Shown: positions 38,813-59,468, counted from the stretch's first letter. The stretch is 64,000 nucleotides of DNA from Deinococcus budaensis (GCF_014201885.1 NZ_JACHFN010000012.1:1-64000), one strand, 5' to 3'. A program made the numbers and translations. Notes: generated by a model from the sequence alone, not told the origin.

Positions 38813-39232
38813 ATGACGCCCGTCCCTGCCAGCCGCGCCCTTCCCGCTCTCGTCCGCAACGGCGTGCTCGCCGCTCTGGCGGCCAGTGCGCTCACGCTCG
38901 CCGTCTTGCTGGGGGCCACGGGAGTGGGCGTGCCCCTGGGGGTCTCCGGCCCCGGCGAGACCGTGCTGGAGATCGGCGCTGCCCTGGTGGTGACCGCCTG
39001 TGTGGCGGGGGCGCTCGGGGCCACGCTGGTGCTGGCCGCCCTGAACGCCTTCGCCCGGCACCCGCGCCGCAGCTTCGAGGTCAGCGCCCTGGCCGTGCTG
39101 GCCCTGTCGCTGATGCCGCTGCTCGCCGGGGACCTGCCCGCCGCCACCGCCGTCTCCCTCGGCGCGATGCATCTGGTCGCGGCGGCGGCCACCATGGCGC
39201 TGCTGCGTCCGGTGGCGAGGCGGTCGCGGTGA
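38813..39232 (+). CDS. DUF6069-like four-helix membrane protein
   Basis: A 139-residue integral membrane protein with four hydrophobic segments (about 14-36, 53-75, 88-105, 113-131). The layout and the conserved small residues look like the DUF6069 family, whose function is unknown. It has an AGGAGGT ribosome site six bases before ATG 38813. The stop overlaps the start of the next gene (GTGA). It is probably controlled by the divergent HxlR regulator. Confidence 0.72.
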   Translation: MTPVPASRALPALVRNGVLAALAASALTLAVLLGATGVGVPLGVSGPGETVLEIGAALVVTACVAGALGATLVLAALNAFARHPRRSFEVSALAVLALSLMPLLAGDLPAATAVSLGAMHLVAAAATMALLRPVARRSR

Positions 39233-39840
39233 ACGTGCTGCTGCTGGGCGCGACTGGCCAGCTGGGTCGCCCGCTGTTGCGCCAGGCCCTCGCCGCCGGG
39301 CACGGGGTCAGCGCGTTCGTGCGGCGGCCCGAGAGGCTGGACCTGGCCCACCCCCGCCTGCGGGCCGTGCGGGGCGACGCGCTCGACCCGGCGGGGGTCG
39401 CCGCCGCGCTGCCCGGCCACGACGCGGTGCTGAGTACGCTCGGCGGGTCGCCGGACGTGGTGACGCAGGGGGCGCGGCACCTCGTCGCCGCCATGCAGGG
39501 AAGCGCGGTGCGGCGGCTGATCGCCGTCGCGGCGGCGGGCATCCTGCCGCTGGACGACCGGACCCTCGTGCGCGACCTGCCCACCTTCCCGGCCGGCTTC
39601 CGCGAAGTCTCCGCCGCGCACCTGCGAGCTTACGAGCTGCTGGTCGCCTCGGACCTGGAATGGACCCTGCTGTGCCCGCCCGCGTTGGTCGGCGGCGCCC
39701 TGACGGGCCGCTACCGGGTGCAGGCGGAACACGCCCTCAGCGACGCGCGGACCGTCTCCACGGAGGACGCCGCGCATTTCATCCTCGGGGAACTGACGGC
39801 GCCCCGCTTCGTGCGGATGCGCGTCGCTATCGCGTCTTGA
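39229..39840 (+). CDS. NAD(P)-binding NmrA-like oxidoreductase
   Basis: A 203-residue atypical short-chain dehydrogenase. The dinucleotide motif is LLLGATGQLGRPLLRQAL (GxxGxxG, about 4-21), followed by FVRRPERL (a basic residue that favours NADP) and AVLSTLGG. It lacks the YxxxK catalytic pair, as NmrA-like proteins do, so it may bind cofactor to sense redox state or act as a quinone/flavin-type reductase. The GTG at 39229 overlaps the preceding stop. Confidence 0.85.
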   Translation: MNVLLLGATGQLGRPLLRQALAAGHGVSAFVRRPERLDLAHPRLRAVRGDALDPAGVAAALPGHDAVLSTLGGSPDVVTQGARHLVAAMQGSAVRRLIAVAAAGILPLDDRTLVRDLPTFPAGFREVSAAHLRAYELLVASDLEWTLLCPPALVGGALTGRYRVQAEHALSDARTVSTEDAAHFILGELTAPRFVRMRVAIAS

Positions 39841-39937
39841 CCCTGGCCCCGGGCGGGGAAGCACAGGACCGGGCCGGTGGCTGGACCGTCCGCACCACCT
39901 GGCCACCCGGTTCCCTCACAGCGCCGCAAGAGACAGG

Positions 39938-39972
39938 AAAAAAGACCCCCCTCGACCAGGGGTGAGGGGTCC
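39938..39972 (-). terminator. Rho-independent terminator of the dockerin operon
   Basis: An 8-9-bp GC-rich stem (39944-39953 with 39964-39971) followed on the minus strand by six T (39943-39938). It is 70 bases after the dockerin gene stop and also lies downstream of the converging NmrA-like gene. Confidence 0.8.
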
Positions 39973-40042
39973 AGAGGGGGACCCGCAGCGCCTGGGGACA
40001 GGGGGCGTCTTCCCGGCGGGTCTCAGGCCTGCGTCCGGCGCC

Positions 40043-40581
40043 CTAGGGTCTGTACTGCGCCCCGAAGAGCCGCAGGTCCGCGTCGTCCACCCGGCGGTCC
40101 TGGTTGAGGTCGCCCACCGTGGCGTCCGGCTTGCCGTAGCTGTTCATCAGCAGGGCGAGGTCGGTCAGGTCGATCACGCCGTCGCCGTTGAGGTCGGCGC
40201 CGCTGAGGCGGGCGCGGGCGGCGGCGGGGGTCCAGTCTTTCAGGCCCAGTTCGCGGGTCAGCTCGGCGCGCAGGGCGGCCTCCAGCGCGAGGGGTCCCTG
40301 CGGATTGAACTCGATGCGGCGCTCGCCCCCCACGTTCAGGGTTCGGGCCGCCACGTCGGGGTTGAAGGGGACCGCGTTCGCGCCGCTGCCGCCCAGAAAG
40401 AGCAGCGGGCCGCCGCTGGTGTCCAGCGTGACGGGGTTCTCGGGCGTGCCCAGCGCGGCCAGCACCTGCTGCACCGCCCGCGTCATCTCGGCGCCCTGGG
40501 GCCGCAGCTTGACGCTGGCCGCGTGGGCAGTTCCTCCCAGCAGCAGCGCCAGGGCGAGCGCGGCGCCGCGTTTCAGGCCGT

Positions 40582-40585
<4 letters not shown>
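40043..40585 (-). CDS. Exported protein with C-terminal type I dockerin module
   Basis: A 180-residue exported protein. Signal peptide 1-22, then an N-terminal region of about 100 residues not recognised (QVLAALGTPENPVTLDTSGG..., FNPDVAARTLNVGG). It ends in two calcium-binding dockerin repeats: ADLNGDGVIDLTDLALL at about 129-145 and GDLNQDRRVDDADLRLF at about 157-173. Dockerins bind cohesin domains on other proteins to build surface assemblies. The second loop has Arg-Arg at the usual Gly position, so its calcium affinity may be weak. The GTG start overlaps the upstream stop (GTGA). It is the third and last gene of the operon. Confidence 0.87.
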
Positions 40586-41390
<805 letters not shown>

Positions 41391-41394
<4 letters not shown>

Positions 41395-42332
41395 GGGCTG
41401 CCTCCCCCGGGCGGGGTTGCCGGTGGGGGCGGGTTGGGGATCACCGGCGAGGGCGGAGCGGCGGGCGGGTCTTGGTTGCCGCCGGGGGGTGGCGTGGGAG
41501 CTGCGGGGGTGGCCGGAGCCGCCGGAGTGGTCGTCGTGGGCGTCGTCGGCGTGGCCGGGCTTGCGGTGGCCGGGTTGGGAGTCGCCGGAGTCGCCGCAGG
41601 TCTGGCCGCTTCCGGCAGCTTGACCTCGGCCAGCAGCTTGCCCGCGCCGTCGCGGGCCTCGAAGGCAAAGCGGGTGGTGTCGAGCTTGACCACCTTTTGC
41701 GGCTTCAGGCTGACCAGCGCCACCCGCGCGCCGCTGCGGGGCACCGCCTTGAAGCCCACGTCCACCGTCAGGGTGCGGCCCGCGAGCTTCCAGAACAGCA
41801 CGCCGCCCGCCTCGGCCGCTTGCACGCGGGTGACAGTCACGCCTTCGGGCAGGTCCCAGGTCATCCGCGCGGCGCGCACGGCCCGGGGCGCGGTGATGTT
41901 GAGCGGAATGCGCGTTTCGCCGCGAATCTCGCCTGCCGGAAGCTGGGGCTTTAAAGCCAGCGGCGGCAGCTCGTTCACGTTCAGGGTGTAGCTCTGCACC
42001 TTGCTGCTCAGGTTGGCGTCGGAACTCTCCAGCGTAAAGGTATAGGCCCCGGTCTTGGTCGGCGTGCCCGAGAGCCGCAGGTTGCGCAGGGTCAGGCCCG
42101 GCGGCAGGCTGCCCGACCCCACCCGCACCGTGTACGGCCCCGCGCCGCCCGCGACCGTGATCGGCGCCTCGTAGGTTTCCGCGAGATAGGCGACCGGCAG
42201 GGTCGTCGTGGTGAAGTACAGGGCGTCGCGGTTGCCCGTGGTCCCGGTCGTGCCGGGCGTGCTGCCGCAGGCCGTCAGCAGCGCGCCGCACGCCAGCCAG
42301 GCCCACCCGGAGGTGACGGTGACTTTTCGCAT
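41391..42332 (-). CDS. Lipoprotein with Ig-like and cohesin-like domains
   Basis: A 313-residue lipoprotein, first gene of the dockerin operon. Lipobox LTAC with the modified Cys at about residue 22. An Ig-like domain of the He_PIG type follows (about 40-115, with GGAGPYTVRVGSGSLPPGLTL and TGAYTFTLESSD). The next region (about 128-235) has IPLNITAPRAVRAARMTWDLPEGV, GVLFWKLAGRTLTVDVGF and ARVALVSLKPQ, a pattern similar to cohesin modules. This assignment is an inference. The C-terminal 80 residues are a Thr/Pro/Ala-rich linker. Leaderless promoter six bases upstream. Confidence 0.75.
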
Positions 42333-42338
42333 GGGCGC

Positions 42339-42344
42339 AGTGTA
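42339..42344 (-). promoter_or_regulatory. Leaderless -10 box of the cohesin-like/dockerin operon
   Basis: TACACT on the minus strand, six bases before the ATG at 42332. Confidence 0.6.
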
Positions 42345-42596
42345 ACGGCGGGGGATGAGGAGGTCTGGGGGCCGCCTTCAGATTCGGGCGTCTGGGGCGG
42401 GTCGCTGGAAGGCCGTCGCCAGCGATCAGGCGCCAGTTGCCACACCCCCCCGGGCGCGCGGGCTTCTTTCATCTCTGGACTTGCCAGAACAGTGCCGGAC
42501 TGGAGAAGAACTTGGAGGCGCGGAGCAAAACGCAGCGTGCCGGAACAGAAGCCTTCACCGTTCCGCCGGGCCGATTTGCCGCCCAGTTCGCGGCGC

Positions 42597-42602
42597 TAGA
42601 CT
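42597..42602 (+). promoter_or_regulatory. Leaderless -10 box of the M16C peptidase gene
   Basis: TAGACT, seven bases before the ATG at 42610, with TTTGCC about 16 bases upstream as a possible -35. The 264 bases between this and the divergent lipoprotein promoter hold no convincing gene. Confidence 0.6.
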
Positions 42603-42609
42603 TCCTTCC

Positions 42610-45531
<2,922 letters not shown>

Positions 45532-45682
45532 GCAGTGGCAGGTGGGCAGTCGGCCGTGGGCCAAAAGGGGGTGGGAGGCGCCGGGGGCGTTGTCCACCCC
45601 TTCTGCTTGGGAGGCGATACGCCCCGCGCCACAGGCGATCCCTTCACATCTTTCTCGCCGCGCGCCCCTGAACACTCGGCCC

Positions 45683-46108
45683 ATGAAACGACTCGGAGTC
45701 GGGATGGCGCTCGCGGCGTTGGCGGCGGGCACGGCGGGGGCAGAGCGGTTCGGGGTGCAGCTCGGGGTGGGGGCGGGCGGGGGCGGCGTGGGGGTGCAGG
45801 CGGGCGCTTACGCGCGGGTTGCGGGCTTCGGCCCGGCGCAGCTGGAGGCGCGCGGGACCTTCGAGCAGGCGCTGAGCGGCTCCGGCGGTACGCGGGTGGG
45901 CGCCGACGCCCTGGTCAGCGTGAACCTGCTGCTGCTGCGCCCCTACGCGGGCCTGGGCCTGAGCCTGCCGCTGGGCGGGGCCGGGAACACTGCCCTGCGC
46001 TCCACCGTGGGCGCCCGTTTTGGCCTGCCCGGTCCGCTCTCCGGGTTCGCCGAGGGCAGCTTCGGCGGGCAGAACGTGTACCGGGCGGGACTGCTGCTGC
46101 GCTTCTGA
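45683..46108 (+). CDS. Small exported outer-envelope beta-barrel-like protein
   Basis: No named family recognised. The 141-residue product has a signal peptide (cleavage near AGA, residue 20) followed by alternating hydrophobic/Gly-rich strands through to a final LLLRF, the pattern of a small outer-membrane-like beta-barrel. The start at ATG 45683 is six bases after AACACT, a weak version of the leaderless box. It converges on rlmH. Preceding 150 bases hold nothing obvious. Confidence 0.62.
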   Translation: MKRLGVGMALAALAAGTAGAERFGVQLGVGAGGGGVGVQAGAYARVAGFGPAQLEARGTFEQALSGSGGTRVGADALVSVNLLLLRPYAGLGLSLPLGGAGNTALRSTVGARFGLPGPLSGFAEGSFGGQNVYRAGLLLRF

Positions 46109-46172
46109 AGGGGGTGAGTGGGAAGTGGTCAGTGGAAAAGGTCAGGTCCACGGACCACGCCCGGCTCACCAC

Positions 46173-46616
<444 letters not shown>

Positions 46617-46625
46617 CAGGGCCGG

Positions 46626-46631
46626 AGGATA
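46626..46631 (-). promoter_or_regulatory. -10 box of rlmH
   Basis: TATCCT on the minus strand, nine bases before the ATG at 46616, a slightly longer spacer than in most other promoters here. Confidence 0.5.
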
Positions 46632-46722
46632 GGGCTTGCGGCTGCGGGCATGTCGCGTGTGGAGAAAAAGGAGCAGCCGAGCTTGACGGCTTCCGCTCCC
46701 CCACAGGCCACAGGCCACGGGC

Positions 46723-46728
46723 TATGCT
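46723..46728 (+). promoter_or_regulatory. Leaderless -10 box of the 142-aa membrane protein gene
   Basis: TATGCT, six bases before the GTG at 46735, back to back with the rlmH promoter. Confidence 0.6.
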
Positions 46729-46734
46729 CCCCCC

Positions 46735-47163
46735 GTGAACTACGCGGCGACGCTGGCGGTGCTGGTGATCCTGGCCTTTACCTTTCCGCTGGTGGTGCGG
46801 CTGGGGACCGCGCTGGGCGTGCCCGAAGCCTACAGCGCGGCGGCGCTGGGCGCCCTGCTCACCCTGGCGCTGGCGACCTACCTGGTGCGCTGGCAGGTCG
46901 GGCGCCACCGCGTGACCCTCGACCGGCTGGCGGCGGCGCGGGCGCAGGTCACCGCCGACCCCGAAAATCCCCGGGCCTACTTTGTCGGCGGGGAGCACCT
47001 GGGCACCATCCTGCTGCGGCTGGGGCGGCGGCGCGAGGCTTCCGAGGTCATCGACCGCTACGCGCGCTTGGGCGGCGCCCGCGAGAGCGAGATCGTGGCC
47101 CTGCGCGAGGCGCTCTCCAACGCCGAGCGCCGCCAGCGCCGCGCGCAGGGCCGAGAGGCGTGA
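46735..47163 (+). CDS. Two-helix membrane protein of unknown function (142 aa)
   Basis: No family recognised. Two hydrophobic segments (about 5-25 and 35-52) precede a soluble C-terminal part with helical pairs (DRLAAARAQVTADPENPRAYFVGGEHLGTILLRLGRRREASEVIDRYARLGG) that looks like one or two TPR-type repeats. The GTG at 46735 is fixed by a leaderless box. It lies upstream of the AF2212-like/rsmI/pfkA genes in the same direction but has its own promoter. Confidence 0.6.
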   Translation: MNYAATLAVLVILAFTFPLVVRLGTALGVPEAYSAAALGALLTLALATYLVRWQVGRHRVTLDRLAAARAQVTADPENPRAYFVGGEHLGTILLRLGRRREASEVIDRYARLGGARESEIVALREALSNAERRQRRAQGREA

Positions 47164-47207
47164 GCCGGAACGGGGCGCCCTTTTCTGTCCTGCCGGGTCA
47201 AAGGGTC

Positions 47208-47213
47208 TAGAGT
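47208..47213 (+). promoter_or_regulatory. -10 box of the AF2212-like/rsmI/pfkA operon
   Basis: TAGAGT, nine bases before the ATG at 47223. The spacer is longer than for typical leaderless genes. Confidence 0.45.
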
Positions 47214-47222
47214 GGACAGGGT

Positions 47223-47459
47223 ATGAGGGCGTACAAGGGCATCGTGGAAAACGGCGTGGTCGTCTTGATCGGCGCCCGGCTGCCGGAAGGCACCGTCGTG
47301 ACCGTCACCGTCGGCGAGGCGGAGCTGCTGCGCGCCCGCATCACCAGCGCCCTGGTGCGCCGCCGGGTGCGGGTGCGGCTCAAGCCCACGCCCGGCCTGG
47401 TCACCGAGTCGGCCCTGGCGTCGGGCGCCCCCCGTCCGGAAGGTGGAGGCGACGATTAA
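47223..47459 (+). CDS. Small AF2212-like protein (possible antitoxin fold)
   Basis: A 78-residue protein. The N-terminal 34 residues, AYKGIVENGVVVL then ARLPEGTVVTVTV, match the DUF104/AF2212-like beta domain found in many small antitoxin-type proteins. The rest (about 35-78) is a basic helix and a disordered acidic end. No toxin gene is adjacent. It overlaps the rsmI start by 17 bases and so is likely co-expressed with rsmI and pfkA. A toxin-antitoxin role is therefore doubtful. Confidence 0.65.
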   Translation: MRAYKGIVENGVVVLIGARLPEGTVVTVTVGEAELLRARITSALVRRRVRVRLKPTPGLVTESALASGAPRPEGGGDD

Positions 47460-48431
47460 CCGCCCCGGACCAGCCACCTCTGCCCAGCCGGAAGGGCCTC
47501 GGGACGAGCGGGAGCTGGAAGACGGGGTGCAGGGGGAAGATCCCGGCGAGCGGGCAGGCCCCATCCACGCCGACCCTTCTGCGCCTCGGGTGTGGCTGGT
47601 GCCGACCCCGGTGGGCAACCTGGGCGACCTGACCTTCCGGGCGGTGGAGGTGCTGCGCGGCGCGGACGCCGTGGCCTGCGAGGACACCCGCCACACCGGC
47701 GCGCTGCTGGCCCACCTGGGCATCCGCCGCCCGCTGGTGCGCCTCGACGCCCACACCATGCACCGCGCCGCGCAGGTGCTGGAACGCCACCCCCGCCTCG
47801 CCTATGTCAGCGACGCGGGCACGCCGGGCATCAGCGATCCAGGCGCTGAACTCGTGCGCGCGGCTGTTCAGGCCGACATCCCGGTCGAGGTGCTGCCCGG
47901 GGCGACCGCCTTCGTGCCCGCGCTGGTGCTCTCGGGCCTCCCCAGCGCCCGCTTCACCTTCGAGGGCTTCTTGCCCAGAACGGGCCGCGAGCGCCGGGAG
48001 CGCCTCGCCGCCATCGCGGCCCGCGCCGAGACCACCGCCCTGTACGAAAGTCCGCACCGCCTGGGGGCCACCCTGAGCGAGCTGGCCGAGGTGTGCGGCC
48101 CTGAGCGGGCGGCCAGCGTGACCCGCGAACTTTCCAAACGTTTCGAGGAGACGGCGCGCGGCTCCCTGAGCGACCTCGCGGCCCGCTTCGCCGGGGGCGT
48201 GCGCGGCGAGATCGTGGTCGTGGTCTCGGGCCGCCCGGCAGGCGATCTCCTCCCCGGCGAGGTGGAGACTGACCACGCCGCCCTGGCGCGCGCCTGGGCC
48301 GCCGAGGGCCGCAGCGCCCGCGAGATCCGCGCGTTGCTGATCGCGCAGGGTTTGCGTAAAAATGACGCTTACGCGCTGGCCCTTCAGGTCACGCAACCCC
48401 CTGGCTCCTCTCCCACCCCCGAGGCTTTTTC

Positions 48432-48435
<4 letters not shown>
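47443..48435 (+). CDS. rsmI: 16S rRNA (cytidine-1402 2'-O)-methyltransferase RsmI
   Basis: A 330-residue SAM-dependent methyltransferase of the tetrapyrrole-methylase fold. It methylates the ribose of C1402 in the decoding centre. Family blocks are [20 protein letters not shown] (about 52-71), [26 protein letters not shown] and [18 protein letters not shown]. An unusual Asp/Glu/Pro-rich N-terminal extension of about 48 residues comes before the domain. If the GTG at 47443 is wrong, a start inside the extension is possible. The stop overlaps the pfkA start (GTGA). Confidence 0.93.
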
Positions 48436-49460
<1,025 letters not shown>

Positions 49461-49495
49461 GGAAAAGCCCCGCCCGCACCTCCGGAACCGTCCGT

Positions 49496-49501
49496 TAGGC
49501 T
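49496..49501 (+). promoter_or_regulatory. Leaderless -10 box of the EEP-family gene
   Basis: TAGGCT, six bases before the ATG at 49508. Confidence 0.6.
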
Positions 49502-49507
49502 CCGGAG

Positions 49508-50494
49508 ATGCGCCGCCTTCCTGCCCTCTCCCTGCTGTTCGCTGCGCTGGCCCTCGCCGGGGGCCTGCTCGCCCGCGCCCACTCGGAGACGTGCTGGTGG
49601 GTCGCCGTGCTTGATCTGGTGCCGCCGCAGGCGCTGTTGCCGGTGCCGCTGCTGCTCGCGTGGCGGGCGTCAGGGCGGCGGAGGTGGGGCTGGGCTGCCT
49701 TCAACGTTGCGGTGGCGCTGGCGTTCACGGTGGGGCAGGTGGGGGCGGTGCTGCCGGACAGGCTGGCAGGCGCGGCCCAGCGCGGCGCCCCACTGCGGGT
49801 GCTGACGCTCAACGCCAATTTTGCGGGCGCAGACCCCACCCGTCTGGCCGCGCTCGTCCGCCAGGAGCGGGTGGACGTGCTGACGCTTCAGGAGACGCTG
49901 GACCGGGGCCGCGACGCCGGATACGGGGCGCGCGTACAGGCAGCCCTGCCCGGCTGGTCGCTCGCCCGGCACGACGAGCTGGTCACGCTCGCGCGCTGGC
50001 CGCTGCGGGAGTCGCGTGCCGTGACCTTTCCCAGCTCGCCCCACGCCGTCCTCGTCACGTCCCTGGAGGTGGCCGGGCGGGACGTGACGGTGGTCAATAC
50101 CCACCTGCCCACGCTTGCGCTGCTGCCCAGCCCCAGCGATACCCGGCTGAGGCGAACGCTGCCGCAGCGGGTCGCCCGCCGTCTGACGGTGCGGCGCGAG
50201 TTCGTGGGGGTGGTGGCCGGACTGCTGCGGGGTGCGCCCGGCCCCCTGATCCTGGCAGGCGACCTCAACGCCCCGCCGCGCGGGGAGCTGCACGCCCGCC
50301 TGCACGCCCTCGGCCTGACCGACGCCTTTCAGGCCGGGGGCACAGGACTGGGGTTCACGCACCACGCCCGTTTCGGGCATTCGCGCATCGATTATGTGTG
50401 GGCACGCGGGGTTCAGGCCGAACGCGCCCTAGCCCTTCCCGACGTTCTCAGTGACCACCGCGCCGTGCTGGCCGAACTGCGGCTGGCTCCCTGA
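49508..50494 (+). CDS. Endonuclease/exonuclease/phosphatase (EEP)-family protein, membrane-anchored
   Basis: A 328-residue protein. Three hydrophobic segments within about residues 5-80 form an N-terminal membrane part. The EEP domain follows: LTLNANFAGAD, LTLQETLDRG (metal Glu), VVNTHLP, LAGDLNAPPRGE (Asp and Asn of the active site), RIDYVWARG and LSDHRAVLAEL at the C-terminus. The active site is complete, so a phosphodiesterase or phosphatase is expected outside or at the membrane. Substrate unknown. Length and layout resemble EndoU-free YafD-type proteins. Confidence 0.88.
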   Translation: MRRLPALSLLFAALALAGGLLARAHSETCWWVAVLDLVPPQALLPVPLLLAWRASGRRRWGWAAFNVAVALAFTVGQVGAVLPDRLAGAAQRGAPLRVLTLNANFAGADPTRLAALVRQERVDVLTLQETLDRGRDAGYGARVQAALPGWSLARHDELVTLARWPLRESRAVTFPSSPHAVLVTSLEVAGRDVTVVNTHLPTLALLPSPSDTRLRRTLPQRVARRLTVRREFVGVVAGLLRGAPGPLILAGDLNAPPRGELHARLHALGLTDAFQAGGTGLGFTHHARFGHSRIDYVWARGVQAERALALPDVLSDHRAVLAELRLAP

Positions 50495-50517
50495 AGCCCA
50501 GTTCCTGAACCGCGAAA

Positions 50518-50545
50518 GGGGCCGCAGGCACACAGCCCCGGCCCC
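50518..50545. terminator. Terminator hairpin between converging EEP and ftsZ genes
   Basis: A perfect 7-bp GC stem (50518-50524 with 50539-50545) around a 14-base loop. T-runs are weak on both sides. Confidence 0.5.
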
Positions 50546-50560
50546 CCTCTTCGTCTCCTC

Positions 50561-51646
<1,086 letters not shown>

Positions 51647-51753
51647 CTTGTCTCCTTCGGTAAAGAGCGGCCCACCTTCGGTGTCAGCCGCAGTCACGCG
51701 GTGTAGTTTAACGCAGCCCGCCTGTGAGAACGGACCGAAGCCGGGGACTTCGC

Positions 51754-53108
<1,355 letters not shown>

Positions 53109-53109
<1 letters not shown>

Positions 53110-53873
53110 TACTGGACGCTCACCCCCCAGGGGTAGATGTAAAGTTCTTTGTCGGGAAATTGCACGATGGCCCCAGCATACTTCAGCAGGGTCTTCAGGT
53201 CGCCGCTCCACACGGTGCTCGCCCCCGTTTTCGCCGTGATCCCGGAAGGCGTATACGCGACCGACTGCACATTGTACTTCTGGAGCGCGCGGGCGACGAA
53301 CAGGGCGTCGCGGCGGCGGTCGGGTCCCCAGCCGGTCAGGAGGGGCAGGCCCTCGACGCCCCGGGCGCCGGGCAGCGCGCGGCCGTCCTCGGCCAGCGTG
53401 ACCACCCGGCCGTCCGGCCCCTGCCAGCGGGCGAAGGGCACCCGCTCACGCACCCGCACCACGACCGCGTCGGGAAAGCGCCGGGTGACGGTGGCCGACT
53501 GAATCCAGGGACTGCGCCGCAGTCCCTGTGCCCGCCACGCGCCGTAGTAGGGCCAGGCGAAGCCCGGCGTGAGGCCCGCGAGCTGGCGCACCTGCGCGGG
53601 GCTGAGGCGCACGTTGCCCTGCACGGTCACCGTGCGGACCGGCAGGGCGAACCAGCTCGCGGCGAGCGTGCCCAGCAGCGCCAGCGTGCCCAAGGTCCAC
53701 CACAGTGGGCGCAGGTCGCGGCGGCGGGGAGGCGCTTTGCCCGGAAGTCCAGGGTCCGGTGCCGGAGGGGCGGCAGGAGGCGCCGGGGAGAGGGTCGGCG
53801 GCGCGGGAGGCTGGCCGGGGCCTGCGGCGGGCCGAATCCGTCGGTTCCTGCGGCGCGGCTCGGGATCGGTCAT
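53109..53873 (-). CDS. ftsQ: Cell division protein FtsQ (POTRA domain)
   Basis: A 254-residue single-pass membrane protein linking the cytoplasmic and periplasmic divisome. A Pro/Arg-rich cytoplasmic N-terminus (about 1-55), one membrane helix (about 57-76), then a POTRA domain (VRTVTVQGNVRLSPAQVRQLAGLTPG, about 79-104). A beta domain follows (WIQSATVTRRFPDAVVVRVRERVPFARWQGPDG). The C-terminal part is shorter than in E. coli. A GGATGAGG site precedes ATG 53873. Confidence 0.92.
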
Positions 53874-53918
53874 GGCCTCATCCTGTCACCCGTGGGCGCG
53901 GGCAGCGGAGGCGCCGCA

Positions 53919-54802
53919 TCAGCCCTGCTCCGGCCACAGCTCGTATTCCAGTTCCAGCGGCGCGCCCACCCGCTCGCGGATCAGGGCCAGCAGGGCGTGG
54001 ACATCGGCGCTGCTCGCGCCCCCCAGATTCACGATGAAGTTGGCGTGCTCGGGGGCGATCATCGCGCCCCCGACCCGCGCACCCTTCAGGCCCGCCTCGT
54101 CGATCAGCTTGCCGGCCGAGACGCCGCCCGGATTCTTGAAGGCGCAGCCGGGGGTCTTCATCTTGGGCTGGCCCTTGCGGGCCTGGTCGGCAAAGTCCAT
54201 CTTCGCCAGGACCTCTTCGGGCGCCGAGCGCCGCAGCCGCAGCCGCACCCGCGAGACGATGTGCCCCCGGGGAATGCCGCTCTGGCGGTAGCCCCAGGCG
54301 AGGTCGTCCGGGGTGACCTGGCGCGTGCCTCCCGGCGTCACGATCTCCAGCGTGTGCAGGCCGTCGAACATCTCGCCGTAGCGGGTGCCTGCGTTCATCC
54401 ACACCGCGCCGCCGACCTGGGCGGGAATGCCGACGGTGCCTTCCAGGTTGGACAGCCCCAGCTTTTGCAATTTGCGGATCAGCCCCGGCAGCGGCACGCC
54501 GCCCCCCACCCAGCCGGTGACGACCGTCTCGCCGCTGCTGAGCGCCGGGTCGGGCGTGAGGTCGGCCTCCGCCAGCGGGCCAGTCAGGCGGATCACCCGC
54601 TCGGGCACGCCCTCATCCGCCACGACGAGGTTGCTGCCGCCGCCCAGGATGCGGTAGGGGGCCTCCACCGCTTCGGCCAGCTGCGCGCCGTTCGAGACAA
54701 ACCACACCTCGGCCTCGCCGCCCACACCCAGGGTGGTGTAACGGGCGAGGGGCAGGCGCTCGACCCGCGCCCCGGTGCGGCTGGCGGTCGCCGGGAGGGC
54801 CG

Positions 54803-54806
<4 letters not shown>
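53919..54806 (-). CDS. murB: UDP-N-acetylenolpyruvoylglucosamine reductase MurB
   Basis: Reduces UDP-GlcNAc-enolpyruvate to UDP-MurNAc with FAD and NADPH. The 295-residue enzyme has RYTTLGVGGEAEVWF (about 21-35), the FAD motif LGGGSNLVVAD, EGTVGIPAQVGGAVWMNAG, GYRQSGIP, and the type II C-terminal blocks GCAFKNPGGVSAGKLIDEAGLKG and HANFIVN. The GTG at 54806 overlaps the murC stop (GTGA). It lies between murC and ftsQ. Confidence 0.96.
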
Positions 54807-56221
<1,415 letters not shown>

Positions 56222-56268
56222 GGCAGGAGGGGTCCGGCAAGGGCACGCGCAGGAGGAGTCGGGGCAGG

Positions 56269-57357
<1,089 letters not shown>

Positions 57358-57363
57358 CCGGGG

Positions 57364-57369
57364 AGTGTA
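57364..57369 (-). promoter_or_regulatory. Leaderless -10 box at the head of the mur/fts cluster
   Basis: TACACT on the minus strand, six bases before the murG GTG. Confidence 0.6.
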
Positions 57370-57383
57370 GCGGGGAAAGGGGC

Positions 57384-57438
57384 GCGGTACGCGGTGCGCG
57401 GGAAAAGACCTCGTGCCTTCCCGCGCACCGCGTACCGC
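57384..57438 (-). terminator. Perfect 21-bp inverted repeat between the AIM24 gene and murG
   Basis: Bases 57384-57404 pair perfectly with 57418-57438 around a 13-base loop. It lies after the AIM24 stop and 15 bases before the murG promoter box. It probably insulates murG from the upstream unit, although the T-run is weak. Confidence 0.7.
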
Positions 57439-57453
57439 TTCCCGCGAACTTCC

Positions 57454-58221
<768 letters not shown>

Positions 58222-58227
58222 GGTCTC

Positions 58228-58233
58228 AGGGTA
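58228..58233 (-). promoter_or_regulatory. Leaderless -10 box of the AIM24 gene
   Basis: TACCCT on the minus strand, six bases before the ATG at 58221. Confidence 0.6.
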
Positions 58234-58279
58234 CGGGATGAGGGCCGGGCGGGTTCCCGGCCCCCCGGCGGCCCGGCGC

Positions 58280-59455
<1,176 letters not shown>

Positions 59456-59462
59456 ACCGCAG

Positions 59463-59468
59463 AGGGTA
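59463..59468 (-). promoter_or_regulatory. Leaderless -10 box of the aminotransferase gene
   Basis: TACCCT on the minus strand, seven bases before the ATG at 59455. Confidence 0.6.

Noticed and set aside
46109..46172. Partly self-complementary purine-rich stretch between the beta-barrel gene and rlmH
   Set aside because: The pairing is imperfect and short, without a T-run, so I did not list it as a terminator.
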